Shown one piece after another: positions 25,480 to 34,299 of a DNA stretch of 64,000 nt; positions within the stretch are counted from its first letter, which is position 1; every line of letters begins with the position of its first letter. This DNA is from Shewanella basaltis (GTDB lineage: Bacteria > Pseudomonadota > Gammaproteobacteria > Enterobacterales > Shewanellaceae). The notes under the pieces were generated by a model that was not told the DNA's origin, ran no database searches, and was given only the letters and a program-made list of their open reading frames with translations. Location: contig NZ_JAKILA010000008.1 of assembly GCF_023283885.1 (NCBI RefSeq), positions 1 through 64,000 on the forward strand, written 5' to 3'. A program made the translations under genes and the position numbers.

Positions 25480-27642
25480 TTAAAAGCCGTGGCTTTCAGT
25501 GATACGTGTCGGCGTATGACAGGTTGAACACATTTCAGCTGCGCGGGTGCGAACATCGTCTTCACTCATGCCATCTGTAATACCACCGTTGGTTTCAATG
25601 TGCGACACGGTGGATTCGGTAATGTATTTTTGGTGACAACTCAAGCAAGCCCCTGTGTCTGATGAGACCCAGACGTCTGCGCCGGTGTCGGTATCGGCAT
25701 ATCGCCACACTCTGTCTTCTGCGCGCCCCAGAGTAATACCATCTGTGATGTGACAGGTTTTACAGTCTGTTTTTAACACTGTGCCTGATTCAACTCCCGC
25801 ATATTTTAGGTAGTGGCCTTCAGCACTGTGAGCTTTAAACGCAAAACTGGTCGATTTTTTACCGCCTGGGTATGTGTCATCTGCTCTGAGTGTTTTATCT
25901 GAGGTATGGCAAGTTTGGCAGTTGATCCCATTATCATAATGATAAACAGCTTGGTTGTGGCATCCTTGGCAGGTTGTGGTATCGATAATATTTCGTCGAG
26001 TTACCGCGCTTTGACTGCTATTTACGGCATCTGCAGCCATAACAAAATGATATGAACTGCTTTTAATTTCAACTTTTCGAACATCATCGGTACTACATGC
26101 GGTTAACTGAACTTCAGGACGACCATAACCACCATTGTTGTAACAGGCTGTAACAGCAGACCAAAGTTCAAAGGTTTTACCGATATAATCAGTGGGTAGT
26201 GTTATGTTGTTCCATACTAAGGTCCAGCTGTTATCTGCATTTGCAACACCTTCGCTTAGTCTTAGGCGTCTGTTACTGTAGCTGGCATTATTATAAGCGG
26301 GGTAATCTTTATCGCTGTCCCATGCCATCACAATACGACTGCTTGTGTCGATAAACTCTGCGGCGATAACCGTTGCAGACGCATCGGTAAACTTAACATT
26401 TGTACTGAATTTGCCGTCAGTCGTTACCCTAATGTCGCTAAATACCGCATTCATGGTTTGGGTTTCGTTATAGGCTTTCATTACATCGCCATGGGCTTCT
26501 TTTGCACTACGGGCGTAACCCTCTTCGATATGACATGACGTACATTGCGTGCTTAAGCCTACGTGATGTTCAGATGCCGATTCTGTATGGCAAGCAATAC
26601 AAGCCGTGTCGCTTTTGTTGGCATTAAATAGTGCGGCATCTTGAGGGGCATTAACGCCTTCAACATGGCATGCGCTGCAATCAGCTGCAGGGTTTTGTGG
26701 GTACATTACATTGCCATAATCATGCATGCTACCGCCATAACCGATAACTTTATAAGGCGCTGCTTCTTCTGCTGTTGCGGTATGTGTTATGCGGTCTTGG
26801 CCTTTATGGATAGCATGGATCATGTATCCAAAATCGACACTGTTGCCGGTTTCTGGGTCGCCGGATGTGGCGGTATGACAAGAGGCGCAGTTTTCAAGAT
26901 CAATTCTACGACCGCCATGTAATTCAAGGCTGTCAGGTTGGTGACAGGTGTAACAGGCCTCAATTGACACCACATCTCGTGAGGCAATATCTTCGGTGAG
27001 CCCTGTAGATGGCTGGAAGTCGTAATGGGCATTTGCAGTAATGAGTGGTTGTTTTAACTCAAGCGTTATGCGCTGAGTATTATCTTGATTATAGGTAATC
27101 GTTAATGGCTCAGTAATTTGGCTAATATTGGTTTGGAATGTGTACTGATACGTACCGTCTTGATTATCCACAAAGCAAGTCTCACAAGCAGAAGCGACTT
27201 CTACTTCGGCTTGGTATTGAGCTGAGGGTGAAATATTGGTTTCACCGTCGGGGATGGTGCTGGTATTAGGCTGTTTTAATACATTGATATAGGATTGCCA
27301 TTGATAACCACGATCAACTTGGGTGTCACCGATCATTTCGGTTACCGGCGTTAATTGGGCAATACCGAAGCGAATATCATGATCTTTTGTTAACCCAAGT
27401 ACTGCTACGCCATTGCCGTTTTTGAGACTAAAATTGACGCTGACTTGACCATCTACAACAGTTGCTTCTGTTAAGGTGGCTTTTAGTGTTGTTGCATCGT
27501 CAATACTGACACCGATAAGGCCATCTTGTCCATCTTCACCATTAGCACCATCGCTGCCTCCACAGCCTGATAGTACCAAGGCAATCAGCCCTGCACTCAG
27601 CATCGCTTTTGTTACGGGACGAACGGTAATTGTTTTCATCAT
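25480..27642 (-). CDS. omcA: Outer-membrane decahaem cytochrome OmcA-type lipoprotein
   Basis: This cell-surface multihaem lipoprotein is about 720 residues long. The signal ends at a lipobox (ALVLSGCGGS). A Gly/Asp-rich linker and a β-rich domain I follow (GVSIDDATTLKATLTEATVV, like OmcA). Ten CXXCH motifs come in two groups of five: CYTCH, CASCH, CSACH, CIACH and CTSCH, then CQGCH, CQTCH, CKTCH, CLSCH and CSTCH, with a second β-domain between. OmcA docks on MtrC and passes electrons to iron or manganese oxides and flavins. I prefer the ATG at 27642 (MMKTITV) with CAGGGAA upstream. It could be called MtrF or UndA-like, but ten motifs and the N-terminal blocks favour OmcA. Confidence 0.9.
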   Translation of the reverse strand: MMKTITVRPVTKAMLSAGLIALVLSGCGGSDGANGEDGQDGLIGVSIDDATTLKATLTEATVVDGQVSVNFSLKNGNGVAVLGLTKDHDIRFGIAQLTPVTEMIGDTQVDRGYQWQSYINVLKQPNTSTIPDGETNISPSAQYQAEVEVASACETCFVDNQDGTYQYTFQTNISQITEPLTITYNQDNTQRITLELKQPLITANAHYDFQPSTGLTEDIASRDVVSIEACYTCHQPDSLELHGGRRIDLENCASCHTATSGDPETGNSVDFGYMIHAIHKGQDRITHTATAEEAAPYKVIGYGGSMHDYGNVMYPQNPAADCSACHVEGVNAPQDAALFNANKSDTACIACHTESASEHHVGLSTQCTSCHIEEGYARSAKEAHGDVMKAYNETQTMNAVFSDIRVTTDGKFSTNVKFTDASATVIAAEFIDTSSRIVMAWDSDKDYPAYNNASYSNRRLRLSEGVANADNSWTLVWNNITLPTDYIGKTFELWSAVTACYNNGGYGRPEVQLTACSTDDVRKVEIKSSSYHFVMAADAVNSSQSAVTRRNIIDTTTCQGCHNQAVYHYDNGINCQTCHTSDKTLRADDTYPGGKKSTSFAFKAHSAEGHYLKYAGVESGTVLKTDCKTCHITDGITLGRAEDRVWRYADTDTGADVWVSSDTGACLSCHQKYITESTVSHIETNGGITDGMSEDDVRTRAAEMCSTCHTPTRITESHGF

Positions 27643-27760
27643 GTATTCCCTGCATTTTTTAGTTATCGCGCAATTCACTAAGCGTTAACAGTGTGCGGAT
27701 TTTATTCAATTTTTATATTAGCTAACCTTTCCCCGTTCCTCATTGAAATAAGTGCAAAGT

Positions 27761-27776
27761 TGTGACTGAGATCTGA
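27761..27776. promoter_or_regulatory. Weak CRP-like site upstream of omcA
   Basis: TGTGACTGAGATCTGA keeps a full left half-site (TGTGA) and a partial right half, about 120 bp before the omcA start. Confidence 0.3.
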
Positions 27777-27839
27777 CTATTCCTTTTGGGGTAAGTGGCG
27801 AATGCCATCTCGTGCATTTAAAATCGATTTTATGGGCTA

Positions 27840-27998
27840 TACCAATCAGCATAAAAATGTGTTCATGCTTACTGGTTAACATCGCTTGCAACGTCGTTAG
27901 ACATGTTGAAGGTTGAACAACTTACTCGCTGAATTTTTGCCTTGTTCTAAGCGATTTGCTCTACGTAATATCAGTTCAGTTATTTATCCTGATTGGTA
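27840..27998. mobile_element. ~160-bp MITE-like element (TACCAATCAG ends)
   Basis: The left end is TACCAATCAGCATAAA and the right end is TTTATCCTGATTGGTA, inverted repeats matching at 15 of 16 positions. There is no coding sequence. This is a third MITE-like family in the window, upstream of omcA. Confidence 0.65.
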
Positions 27999-28068
27999 GT
28001 ATTTTGGGGACAGCAGATGGGAATATGTTAAAGAGTGACATAAATTGGTGCGCAAACATTACGTGTAA

Positions 28069-28364
28069 TATCAATCTTTATTAGAATCTGATCTATTTTA
28101 GGCCCTAGAAACCGTACAATAAAAATGACTGTTGGTGTCGTCATCTTCATCAACGTCATTTGAAGCCGTAATGGGGGGATGCAGCCCCTAAGGGCGAATT
28201 TATCAGCGTGGTTTTCTTTGTGAGCCTTGCTTAACCAAGTGCACTAAAATCAAGTGCACTAAATCCTAGTGTACTAAATCCTAGTGTACTTGGCCTCATA
28301 AGGCTGCCTCGAATACCTCACTGATAATTTTCGTTAAAAGAGCACATTCTGATGCGGATTGGTA
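28069..28364 (+). mobile_element. ~296-bp MITE-like element, family B copy 1
   Basis: It shares almost its whole length with the element at 52633 (blocks TTTGAAGCCGTAATGGGG, GGGCGAATTTATCAGCGTGG, AAGGCTGCCTC, CCTCACTGATAA). Inverted ends are TATCAATCTTTATTAGAATC and CATTCTGATGCGGATTGGTA. It differs from copy 2 by a short tandem expansion inside. Confidence 0.75.
28237..28300 (+). repeat. ~15-bp tandem repeat inside family B copy 1
   Basis: About four units of AGTGCACTAAAATCA / AGTGCACTAAATCCT / AGTGTACTAAATCCT / AGTGTACTTGG. The homologous place in copy 2 (around 52813) has just one AGTGCACTA unit. Confidence 0.7.
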
Positions 28365-28464
28365 TAAGGGGCATTTACGTGAGTGCTAATGGCACAAAGT
28401 GATAGTGATTTGCATAAGGATTGTGCAACTAAGCAAGTGATTGCACAGTTATCAGGATAAAGGC

Positions 28465-28493
28465 TTGATCATGCTAAAAGGTTAGGGGATAAT
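28465..28493 (+). promoter_or_regulatory. Promoter of ffs
   Basis: The −35 box is TTGATC (28465–28470), followed by a 17-bp spacer and the −10 box GATAAT (28488–28493). It is placed 45–50 bp before the mature RNA, which allows for a processed 5' leader. Confidence 0.5.
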
Positions 28494-28540
28494 CGCCTCG
28501 TTCTGAACAACATGCTTTGTTAGTCAGAAGTCAATGGTGA

Positions 28541-28645
28541 CCCTAGGGTCCCCCCGCAATGATAACTTGTGAACTCGGCCAGGCCCGGAAGGGAGCAACC
28601 GCAGCAAGCGACTCGTGTGCCGGGGTGTCGGCTCTAGGGGAGCCT
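28541..28645 (+). ncRNA. ffs: Signal recognition particle 4.5S RNA
   Basis: It contains the universally conserved SRP apical core GGCCAGGCCCGGAAGGGAGC + AACCGCAGCA, the asymmetric bulge and GGAA tetraloop bound by Ffh. A long terminal stem is formed by CCCTAG near 28541 and CTAGGGG near 28633. Exact ends are uncertain by several bases. The RNA partners Ffh for co-translational membrane targeting. Confidence 0.93.
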
Positions 28646-28687
28646 CCAAATTTGTTCCCCAGCATCATTTCTAATGACTTATCATTT

Positions 28688-28990
28688 TTATACTTGTTGT
28701 GCCGCTGCCATTTCTGCTTCTTCTTTTAAACGTTTTTGTAAGTTGGCTTTGAGAAATTGGCGCGATTTTTCAAGTGCATCATAGATTTCGGTTTTCATCA
28801 TGTGCAATTCTTGGTAGTTTTCAAAAAAATAGGTGTCTACCAAATGACGTATATAGCGAACCGGTAATTGGTTGAGTGTGACGCAGCATAAGTCGGCGAG
28901 GTATTCTTCAGGCAATTCTTCCATTAAGCCTTCATCTCTTAATATTTCCATTAATAGAACTTCATAATAGTTACGAATATCTAAGTGCAT
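28688..28990 (-). CDS. ComFB-family late-competence-like protein
   Basis: This small cytoplasmic protein of about 100 residues has the ComFB fold pattern: an all-helical N-terminus IRNYYEVLLMEIL, then the conserved acidic turn LPEEYLADLCCVTLNQLPVR and YIRHLVDTYFF. The C-terminus is Gln/Ala-rich. In other bacteria ComFB-like proteins bind cyclic di-nucleotides or are encoded with competence genes; a role here is unknown. Start at 28990 is preferred, since GGAG stands 7–8 bases upstream of MHLDIRN; the ATG at 29002 would add four residues. Confidence 0.82.
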   Translation of the reverse strand: MHLDIRNYYEVLLMEILRDEGLMEELPEEYLADLCCVTLNQLPVRYIRHLVDTYFFENYQELHMMKTEIYDALEKSRQFLKANLQKRLKEEAEMAAAQQV

Positions 28991-29074
28991 TATATGCTCC
29001 ATTGAGACTGATGGGTTGTTTGACGTCGATGTCGATATGTTGCTGCGTGTATGCGTTGCGTTAACCAGTAACTC

Positions 29075-30004
29075 TTATGGCTCGCGTTGCTGTATCCATA
29101 ACTCATTTGCTGCTACAAGTAATTGGCTATGTCGATGAGTTAATTCCGCTTCATTACGACTATAGCCTCCACCAATCACCGCTGCAAGTGGGATGTTATG
29201 GCTTTTGGCTATTGATATCACTTGGGTATCTCTTGCTAAAACCCCCTGGGTTGAGATATTAAAGTAGCCTAAATCATCATTTTGGTGAATATCGACACCT
29301 GCGTCATAAATAATAAGATCGGGTTGATGCAGCCGAATTAGGTATGGCAGAATTTGCTGGATATGGTCAATATAATCTATGTCGTTACAGCCTTTATTTA
29401 AGTCAATGTCATGATCTGAGTCTTGCTTACGCGATGGAAAATTTTGAGCGCAATGAATTGAGCAACTGATTATGTTGGGATTATTTTGGGTTAATGTGGC
29501 TGTGCCATCGCCTTGATGTACATCACAATCAAAAATGAGTACTTTGTCTACTTTACCGCTGTCGATGGCTGATGTTGCTGCAATCACCAAATCATTAAAT
29601 ATGCAAAAACCGCTGCCAAAGTCATAATGAGCATGATGATAACCCCCTGTTAAATGCACCGCAAAACCATACGCTAATGCTAATTGGCTGCATAATACTG
29701 TGCCATTTACGGCATGTAACGTGCGCGTGACCAGATCTTGACTCCAAGGAAAACCGATTCGACGCTGTGCTTTGTGCTCAATTGATCCATTGATAAATTG
29801 ACTAACATATGTTGGGCAATGAACACGGTGTAGTACTTCAAGGCTTATTGGTGTGGGAGTATGGTGAGCTGATGCATGCAGTAATTGTTGTTCAAGTGCA
29901 TATTGATATAACAATTGATATTTTGTCGTTGGAAATCGATGCGTGCGAGGCAACGCCAGCTGTGAGTAGCTGGCGTGATACACAAATGGAATGGCTTTTA
30001 ACAT
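29075..30004 (-). CDS. Histone-deacetylase-family (AcuC/HDAC-like) hydrolase
   Basis: This 309-residue cytosolic arginase/deacetylase-fold enzyme retains the zinc-site motifs. These are HHAHYDFGSGFCIFND (about 122–137), the metal ligands in IFDCDVHQGDGTA (about 157–169) and YDAGVDIHQNDDLG (about 234–247), with a GGGYSR loop near 279. Bacterial relatives deacetylate acetylpolyamines or acetyl-lysines; substrate unknown. Its stop codon shares the ATG/TAA region with the downstream DUF2057 gene order: the next upstream gene ends at 30004, so the two touch and are likely co-transcribed. Confidence 0.92.
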   Translation of the reverse strand: MLKAIPFVYHASYSQLALPRTHRFPTTKYQLLYQYALEQQLLHASAHHTPTPISLEVLHRVHCPTYVSQFINGSIEHKAQRRIGFPWSQDLVTRTLHAVNGTVLCSQLALAYGFAVHLTGGYHHAHYDFGSGFCIFNDLVIAATSAIDSGKVDKVLIFDCDVHQGDGTATLTQNNPNIISCSIHCAQNFPSRKQDSDHDIDLNKGCNDIDYIDHIQQILPYLIRLHQPDLIIYDAGVDIHQNDDLGYFNISTQGVLARDTQVISIAKSHNIPLAAVIGGGYSRNEAELTHRHSQLLVAANELWIQQREP

Positions 30005-30693
30005 TAAAGTTGCTTGATTGCCCAGCCCATGAACTCTTTACGTGTTTTTTCGTCAGCTTGTAACCACCAATATTGCAACATTTGTTCAGCTTGCGCAGGG
30101 GTGGTAGCTTTCTCTTTTATGACGTTATTGGTTGGTGTGATGTTGGTTGCACTTGCGATATCAGACTGAACAGGTGCTTGATTACTAACCTGAGTGCCAT
30201 GACTTGTTGCCGATGCTGCGAGCGTGTCAAAGTCTTGTTGTTTATCGGTTTTAAACAAGTTAGTGATGAAGGTTTCTTCAGTAAAATTAGTTTGTTCAAT
30301 ACTATAAGATACTGAGCCTTTGTCTTGTCTACTTATCTTGACTTCAGGCGCCTTAGCAAATGCTTTCGGCTGTTTTATGACATCGCCCTTGGCTGGTTTT
30401 AGGTTGTATTGATAATCACCGTCTACCGTTAATGTGACAATAAAGGGGGCTGACTTAACAAATGACTGGCTGTCGCTAAAAGAGTCATCGACAACATCAT
30501 GATAACGAATAGCTATTTTATGCGTGCCATTAGTTAGCTCTAAATCAGATTGATGTTTAAACATGCTGGTTTCAATGGGGTTGCCATCAAGAGCTAAGTA
30601 TTCAAAAGACATTGGGATCGTTAAATTTGCTGCAAAAACAGATGATGAGGTTAAAAATGCTAACAGCGCACTAGTGGTCAAGATAGATTTCAT
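30004..30693 (-). CDS. DUF2057 (YccT-like) exported protein
   Basis: This 229-residue protein has a clear signal peptide (residues 1–21, ending VFAANLTI). The DUF2057 pattern covers residues 22–140: short β-strands with ITL-like FEYLALDGNP, the HKIAIRYHDVV block and PFIVTLTVDGDY. A Thr/Ala/Gln-rich linker follows, then a C-terminal helical segment with LQYWWLQADEKTRKEFMGWA. Function not known; E. coli YccT affects extracellular matrix production. It follows priC by 9 bp. Confidence 0.85.
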   Translation of the reverse strand: MKSILTTSALLAFLTSSSVFAANLTIPMSFEYLALDGNPIETSMFKHQSDLELTNGTHKIAIRYHDVVDDSFSDSQSFVKSAPFIVTLTVDGDYQYNLKPAKGDVIKQPKAFAKAPEVKISRQDKGSVSYSIEQTNFTEETFITNLFKTDKQQDFDTLAASATSHGTQVSNQAPVQSDIASATNITPTNNVIKEKATTPAQAEQMLQYWWLQADEKTRKEFMGWAIKQL

Positions 30694-30702
30694 TGTTGCT
30701 CC

Positions 30703-31371
30703 TTAACGAGGGTAACTTTGGCGAGGCCGCTCAAATAATTGAATACGCTCTTCAATATAACTAATTGCTTGTTTACATTTCCCTAAGCGACGATGCATCA
30801 AAAGGATGTCATTTTGCAATTTAATTTTGTCATCACTATGACAGAATTCAAGATTTGCTTCCATTTGTTGTATTTTTTGTTCAATTTTTTTAGCCCAGTT
30901 GAGATGTTTATTAAGCTCACCATACAATTGATGGCTGTTTTGCATCACATTACTGGCTATCCAGCCAAAGCCACTGTCTTGTGCAGCGAGTTGTTGCTTT
31001 TTAGCGTACCTTGCTCGGTTACTGGCTTTACGTTGTGCCTCTGCTTTTAAATTGATATCTGTGGTGAGCAGTGCTCTTTTTAAGGCAATAAAACGGTCCT
31101 GAATTCGATCGCAACTGAGCTGGATAACATGCCCACCTAAGTTTAACGCGAGTTGCTTTTCAAGTTTTTGGATGTCTTGACGCAGCTGTGAGATACATGG
31201 ACTCAGCAAGGCTCCTTGTTGCGCAAACAATTGGCTGTTAAATCGCTCGGTTTGTTGTAACGTTTGTCGCTGATTGGGCGCTAAATTTTGGTCATGAACA
31301 AGGGCATCTTGCTCAAGCTGAGCCAACTGTTGTTTTAACAGGGTAACCAATTGTTGGGTGTTCATCCCCAA
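30703..31371 (-). CDS. priC: Primosomal replication protein PriC
   Basis: This 222-residue basic, Gln-rich, almost wholly helical protein has the PriC pattern. The N-terminal helices are rich in Leu and Gln (LVTLLKQQLAQLEQDAL) and followed by AQQGALLSPCISQLRQD. The C-terminal SSB-interaction region contains RRLGKCKQAISYIEERIQLF. PriC loads DnaB at stalled forks independent of PriA/PriB. The protein is longer than E. coli PriC (175), as is usual in Shewanella. The start overlaps the end of the TauE/SafE gene by 10 bp. Confidence 0.8.
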   Translation of the reverse strand: MGMNTQQLVTLLKQQLAQLEQDALVHDQNLAPNQRQTLQQTERFNSQLFAQQGALLSPCISQLRQDIQKLEKQLALNLGGHVIQLSCDRIQDRFIALKRALLTTDINLKAEAQRKASNRARYAKKQQLAAQDSGFGWIASNVMQNSHQLYGELNKHLNWAKKIEQKIQQMEANLEFCHSDDKIKLQNDILLMHRRLGKCKQAISYIEERIQLFERPRQSYPR

Positions 31372-32135
31372 GCGCTCCAGGTTAGGTGAGCCGCAATAGA
31401 CAATACCATAATAATAAAAATGGGTTTAATGAAAGGGATCCCAAATCGAATCGCGCTTCGTGCACCAATATAAGATCCCGCCATCATACACACTCCCATC
31501 CATAAACCCAGTAGCCACTCAACTTGCCCCATAAAAGCGAATATAATCAAGGCTGTGACATTACTAACAGATGTCATGACTCTGGCTAAGCCACAGCTAT
31601 GCAAAAGGGGCAGTTTATGAATAGAGACTGATGATACGGTCCAAAATGCGCCAATTCCTGGCCCGGCGAAACCATCGTAAGTTCCTAGTACAAACCCTTG
31701 GCTGGCTTGTTTGTATGTTTTTGACCGTTCAACAGGTAAGCTGATGTTTTTATCGCCCATCGCTTTAGGACTGAATAAGGTGTAAATCGCGATACTGATA
31801 ATTAATAGCGGTAAAATTTTGTCTAGCCATTTAGGGTCAATAAGGAAAACTAAAACACAGCCTGTAATAGAGCCTACTAATGTAGCAAAAAAGCACACTT
31901 TCCATAATGCAGGATTAAATAGTTGCTGTTTATAAAACGTAAAACTAGAGGTCAATGACCCAAAGCATGCCGCTAATTTATTGGTACCTAATGCTAAATG
32001 AGGTGGTATGCCAACAGTCAGTAATGCCGGGATAGACAATAATCCACCACCACCAACTACGGCATCAATAAAACCTGCAATAATCCCTATAACCGCTAAA
32101 ACAGCCCAATGGCTAGGGTCTAATAATAAATCCAA
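31362..32135 (-). CDS. TauE/SafE-family (YfcA-like) membrane anion exporter
   Basis: This 257-residue integral membrane protein has seven or eight hydrophobic segments. It shows the family signatures in both halves: AGFIDAVVGGGGLLSIPALL (about 20–39) and the internal repeat GFVLGTYDGFAGPGIGAFW (about 147–165). Family members export sulfite, sulfoacetate or related anions. Substrate unknown. It lies between dinG and priC in a tight minus-strand run. Confidence 0.9.
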   Translation of the reverse strand: MDLLLDPSHWAVLAVIGIIAGFIDAVVGGGGLLSIPALLTVGIPPHLALGTNKLAACFGSLTSSFTFYKQQLFNPALWKVCFFATLVGSITGCVLVFLIDPKWLDKILPLLIISIAIYTLFSPKAMGDKNISLPVERSKTYKQASQGFVLGTYDGFAGPGIGAFWTVSSVSIHKLPLLHSCGLARVMTSVSNVTALIIFAFMGQVEWLLGLWMGVCMMAGSYIGARSAIRFGIPFIKPIFIIMVLSIAAHLTWSAWG

Positions 32136-32143
32136 CTCAATAC

Positions 32144-34219
32144 CTATTCGATAACACGTCTAAAAGGGGGAAGGGCATCAATTAATGATTTGCCATAACG
32201 TTTGGTCACTAAGCGGCGATCTAAAATTGTGACTCTGCCATAGTCTTGCTCTTTTCGAAGCAGGCGACCACAACTTTGGACTAATTTACGCGATGCATCA
32301 GGTATTGTCAGCTGTAAAAAGGGATTGCCTCCTTTTACTTTAATGTATTCTGCATGTGCTTGTTCAACTGGTGAGGTCGGGACCGCAAAAGGCAGCTTGG
32401 TAATAATGAGATTGGTTAAATAGTCTCCTGGTAAATCAAGCCCCTCAGAGAAGCTACCAGTACCAAATATAATACTGGGTAAACCATCATCGCAACGTTG
32501 TTTATGTTTTTCTAAAATTTGTTGTCTTGGTATTTCACCTTGCACAAATAACTGATCTTTGGCAATTTTGCCCTCTACCAAATCAACCACTTTTTCCATT
32601 TGCCAGTATGATGCAAATAGTACTAGTGTGGCCATTTCACCATCCACTAGTGCAACGATGTGTTCAGCGATTTCGGCCGTGTAGTTATCATCGGTAGGCT
32701 CAGTGACCATTTGCGGAATAAATAGTGTGGCATTGTTTTCGTAATCAAATGGCGATAATAATGCTAAAAAACGAGTACCATCATTTATCCCTAAGCCGAC
32801 TTGATGGGCAAAATGAGTAAAGTTGTTTAAGGCTCGTAGTGTTGCGCTACACAGTACAACGCCAGCGGCTTTTTGCCATAACATGGATTCGAGCATAAAA
32901 CCGACTTCGATGGGGGATGAGCAAAATAAGTAATCTTGTTGTTTACCGGTAATTAATTCTGCCCAGCGTGCCATAGGTGCACCTTTTTTACTGTCCTCTT
33001 TGGCCATCATCTTCCAAAGTTTATGTAAATTATCTAAGCGCTGTAAAATAAAGCCTGTTTCAGATAATAATCCTTCAGATTGATGCTTAGGTACTTCACC
33101 ATCTTTTATCGCTTCACTAAGTACCGATACTACTTTGTTAAATTGTTTAACTGCAGCCCCAGATGCTGTTGCTAAATTTTCTGCCAAAATCAATAACGCT
33201 TGAGGGAGTTGACCGTGCTCAAAGCGAAGACGGCTTTCTGGGTTGGCAAACAATTGCGGCTGGGTGTCGCAATAATGCGCCACTTGTGTCAGTAAATTGG
33301 TTAACTCGGTGGTATGATCTAACATGGCTTGCACTGGCGCAATAATGTTATTTGTTTTGAGCTGGTTTTGTAATTTAGCACAAGTCTTAGAGGCTTTTTC
33401 TAGCCAATCACAAGCGCCACGTAATGTGGCCTGCGCGCTGGAGAAATCCCTTGCAACAATTGGCAAGTGATGAGCCTCATCAATAACATAAAACATGTCT
33501 TCTGGTTCAGGTAAAATCACTCCACCGCCTAGTTCTAGGTCGGCAAATAACAAACTGTGGTTGGCAATGAGTACATCCCAAGTGTCAACGTCTTCACGCG
33601 CTTTATGAAATGGACAGTTGTGATGGGCTGAAACTTGTCGATGACAACTGTGTTTGTCACAACATATTTGTTGCCATAAAAAATCAGGAATAGGTTGTTG
33701 CAGGGTATCTATTTCACCGTTCCAACGTTTTTGATGGTAATCTTGATGGAGTTTCTGAAGCTCGTTTATTTGGCTTTGATCAGGCTTCGTTTGCCACATT
33801 GCCATTTGAGAGCTGTCTTGGCTGCCGATCATCGCCTCGAGTTTTGCCAAACAAACGTAGCGCTGGCGGCCTTTAACGAGTCCAAATTTAAAATCAACGC
33901 CAGATTGTTGCAAAAAGAACGGTAAATCTTTGTGAAGTAACTGTTCCTGTAGTGCCACTGTTGCAGTCGCGATACAGACTTTTTTCTTACTTGCCAACGC
34001 TAGCGGAATTGTCCCAAGTATATATGACAGAGACTTACCAATGCCGGTTCCCGCTTCAACGACAATAATACGCCGCTCTTTGTCATACTCTCCCGCAAGG
34101 GTTTTTGATATTTCAGCTACCATGTAGTTTTGTTCGCGACGAGAGCGAAATTGCGGCATAGCATTAGCAATTTCTTTGTAAATTGTGCGAATTTGACTTT
34201 TTATCGTATCCGGTAGCAT
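32144..34219 (-). CDS. dinG: ATP-dependent DNA helicase DinG
   Basis: This 691-residue XPD-like superfamily 2 helicase has Walker A VEAGTGIGKSLSYIL (about 54–68). The 4Fe-4S cluster region has Cys residues at YVCLAK (about 121) and in QQICCDKHSCHRQ and HHNCPFH (about 188–208). The DEAH box is VIDEAHHLP, with helicase motifs V and VI at GTGSFSEGLDLPG and QSCGRLLRKEQDYG. It resolves R-loops and forked DNA. It is divergent from polB with a perfect LexA box between, consistent with SOS control (din = damage-inducible). Confidence 0.95.
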   Translation of the reverse strand: MLPDTIKSQIRTIYKEIANAMPQFRSRREQNYMVAEISKTLAGEYDKERRIIVVEAGTGIGKSLSYILGTIPLALASKKKVCIATATVALQEQLLHKDLPFFLQQSGVDFKFGLVKGRQRYVCLAKLEAMIGSQDSSQMAMWQTKPDQSQINELQKLHQDYHQKRWNGEIDTLQQPIPDFLWQQICCDKHSCHRQVSAHHNCPFHKAREDVDTWDVLIANHSLLFADLELGGGVILPEPEDMFYVIDEAHHLPIVARDFSSAQATLRGACDWLEKASKTCAKLQNQLKTNNIIAPVQAMLDHTTELTNLLTQVAHYCDTQPQLFANPESRLRFEHGQLPQALLILAENLATASGAAVKQFNKVVSVLSEAIKDGEVPKHQSEGLLSETGFILQRLDNLHKLWKMMAKEDSKKGAPMARWAELITGKQQDYLFCSSPIEVGFMLESMLWQKAAGVVLCSATLRALNNFTHFAHQVGLGINDGTRFLALLSPFDYENNATLFIPQMVTEPTDDNYTAEIAEHIVALVDGEMATLVLFASYWQMEKVVDLVEGKIAKDQLFVQGEIPRQQILEKHKQRCDDGLPSIIFGTGSFSEGLDLPGDYLTNLIITKLPFAVPTSPVEQAHAEYIKVKGGNPFLQLTIPDASRKLVQSCGRLLRKEQDYGRVTILDRRLVTKRYGKSLIDALPPFRRVIE

Positions 34220-34251
34220 AGGAGTATGATTTCTGTGTTGTCTGAATTATG

Positions 34252-34267
34252 CTGTACATAATAACAG
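34252..34267. promoter_or_regulatory. LexA (SOS) box shared by dinG and polB
   Basis: CTGTACATAATAACAG fits the LexA consensus CTGT-N8-ACAG perfectly. It lies 33 bp from each start codon, in the 80-bp divergent intergenic region. Both genes are LexA-regulated in E. coli, though not neighbours there. Confidence 0.85.
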
Positions 34268-34299
34268 TGAATTAGCATGCTACGAAGTAATAAATAAAA

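Noticed and set aside
28541..28550. CCCTAGGG in ffs as an end of the CCTAGGGTCTG MITE family
   Set aside because: The similarity stops after eight bases and the sequence is explained by the terminal stem of the SRP RNA.
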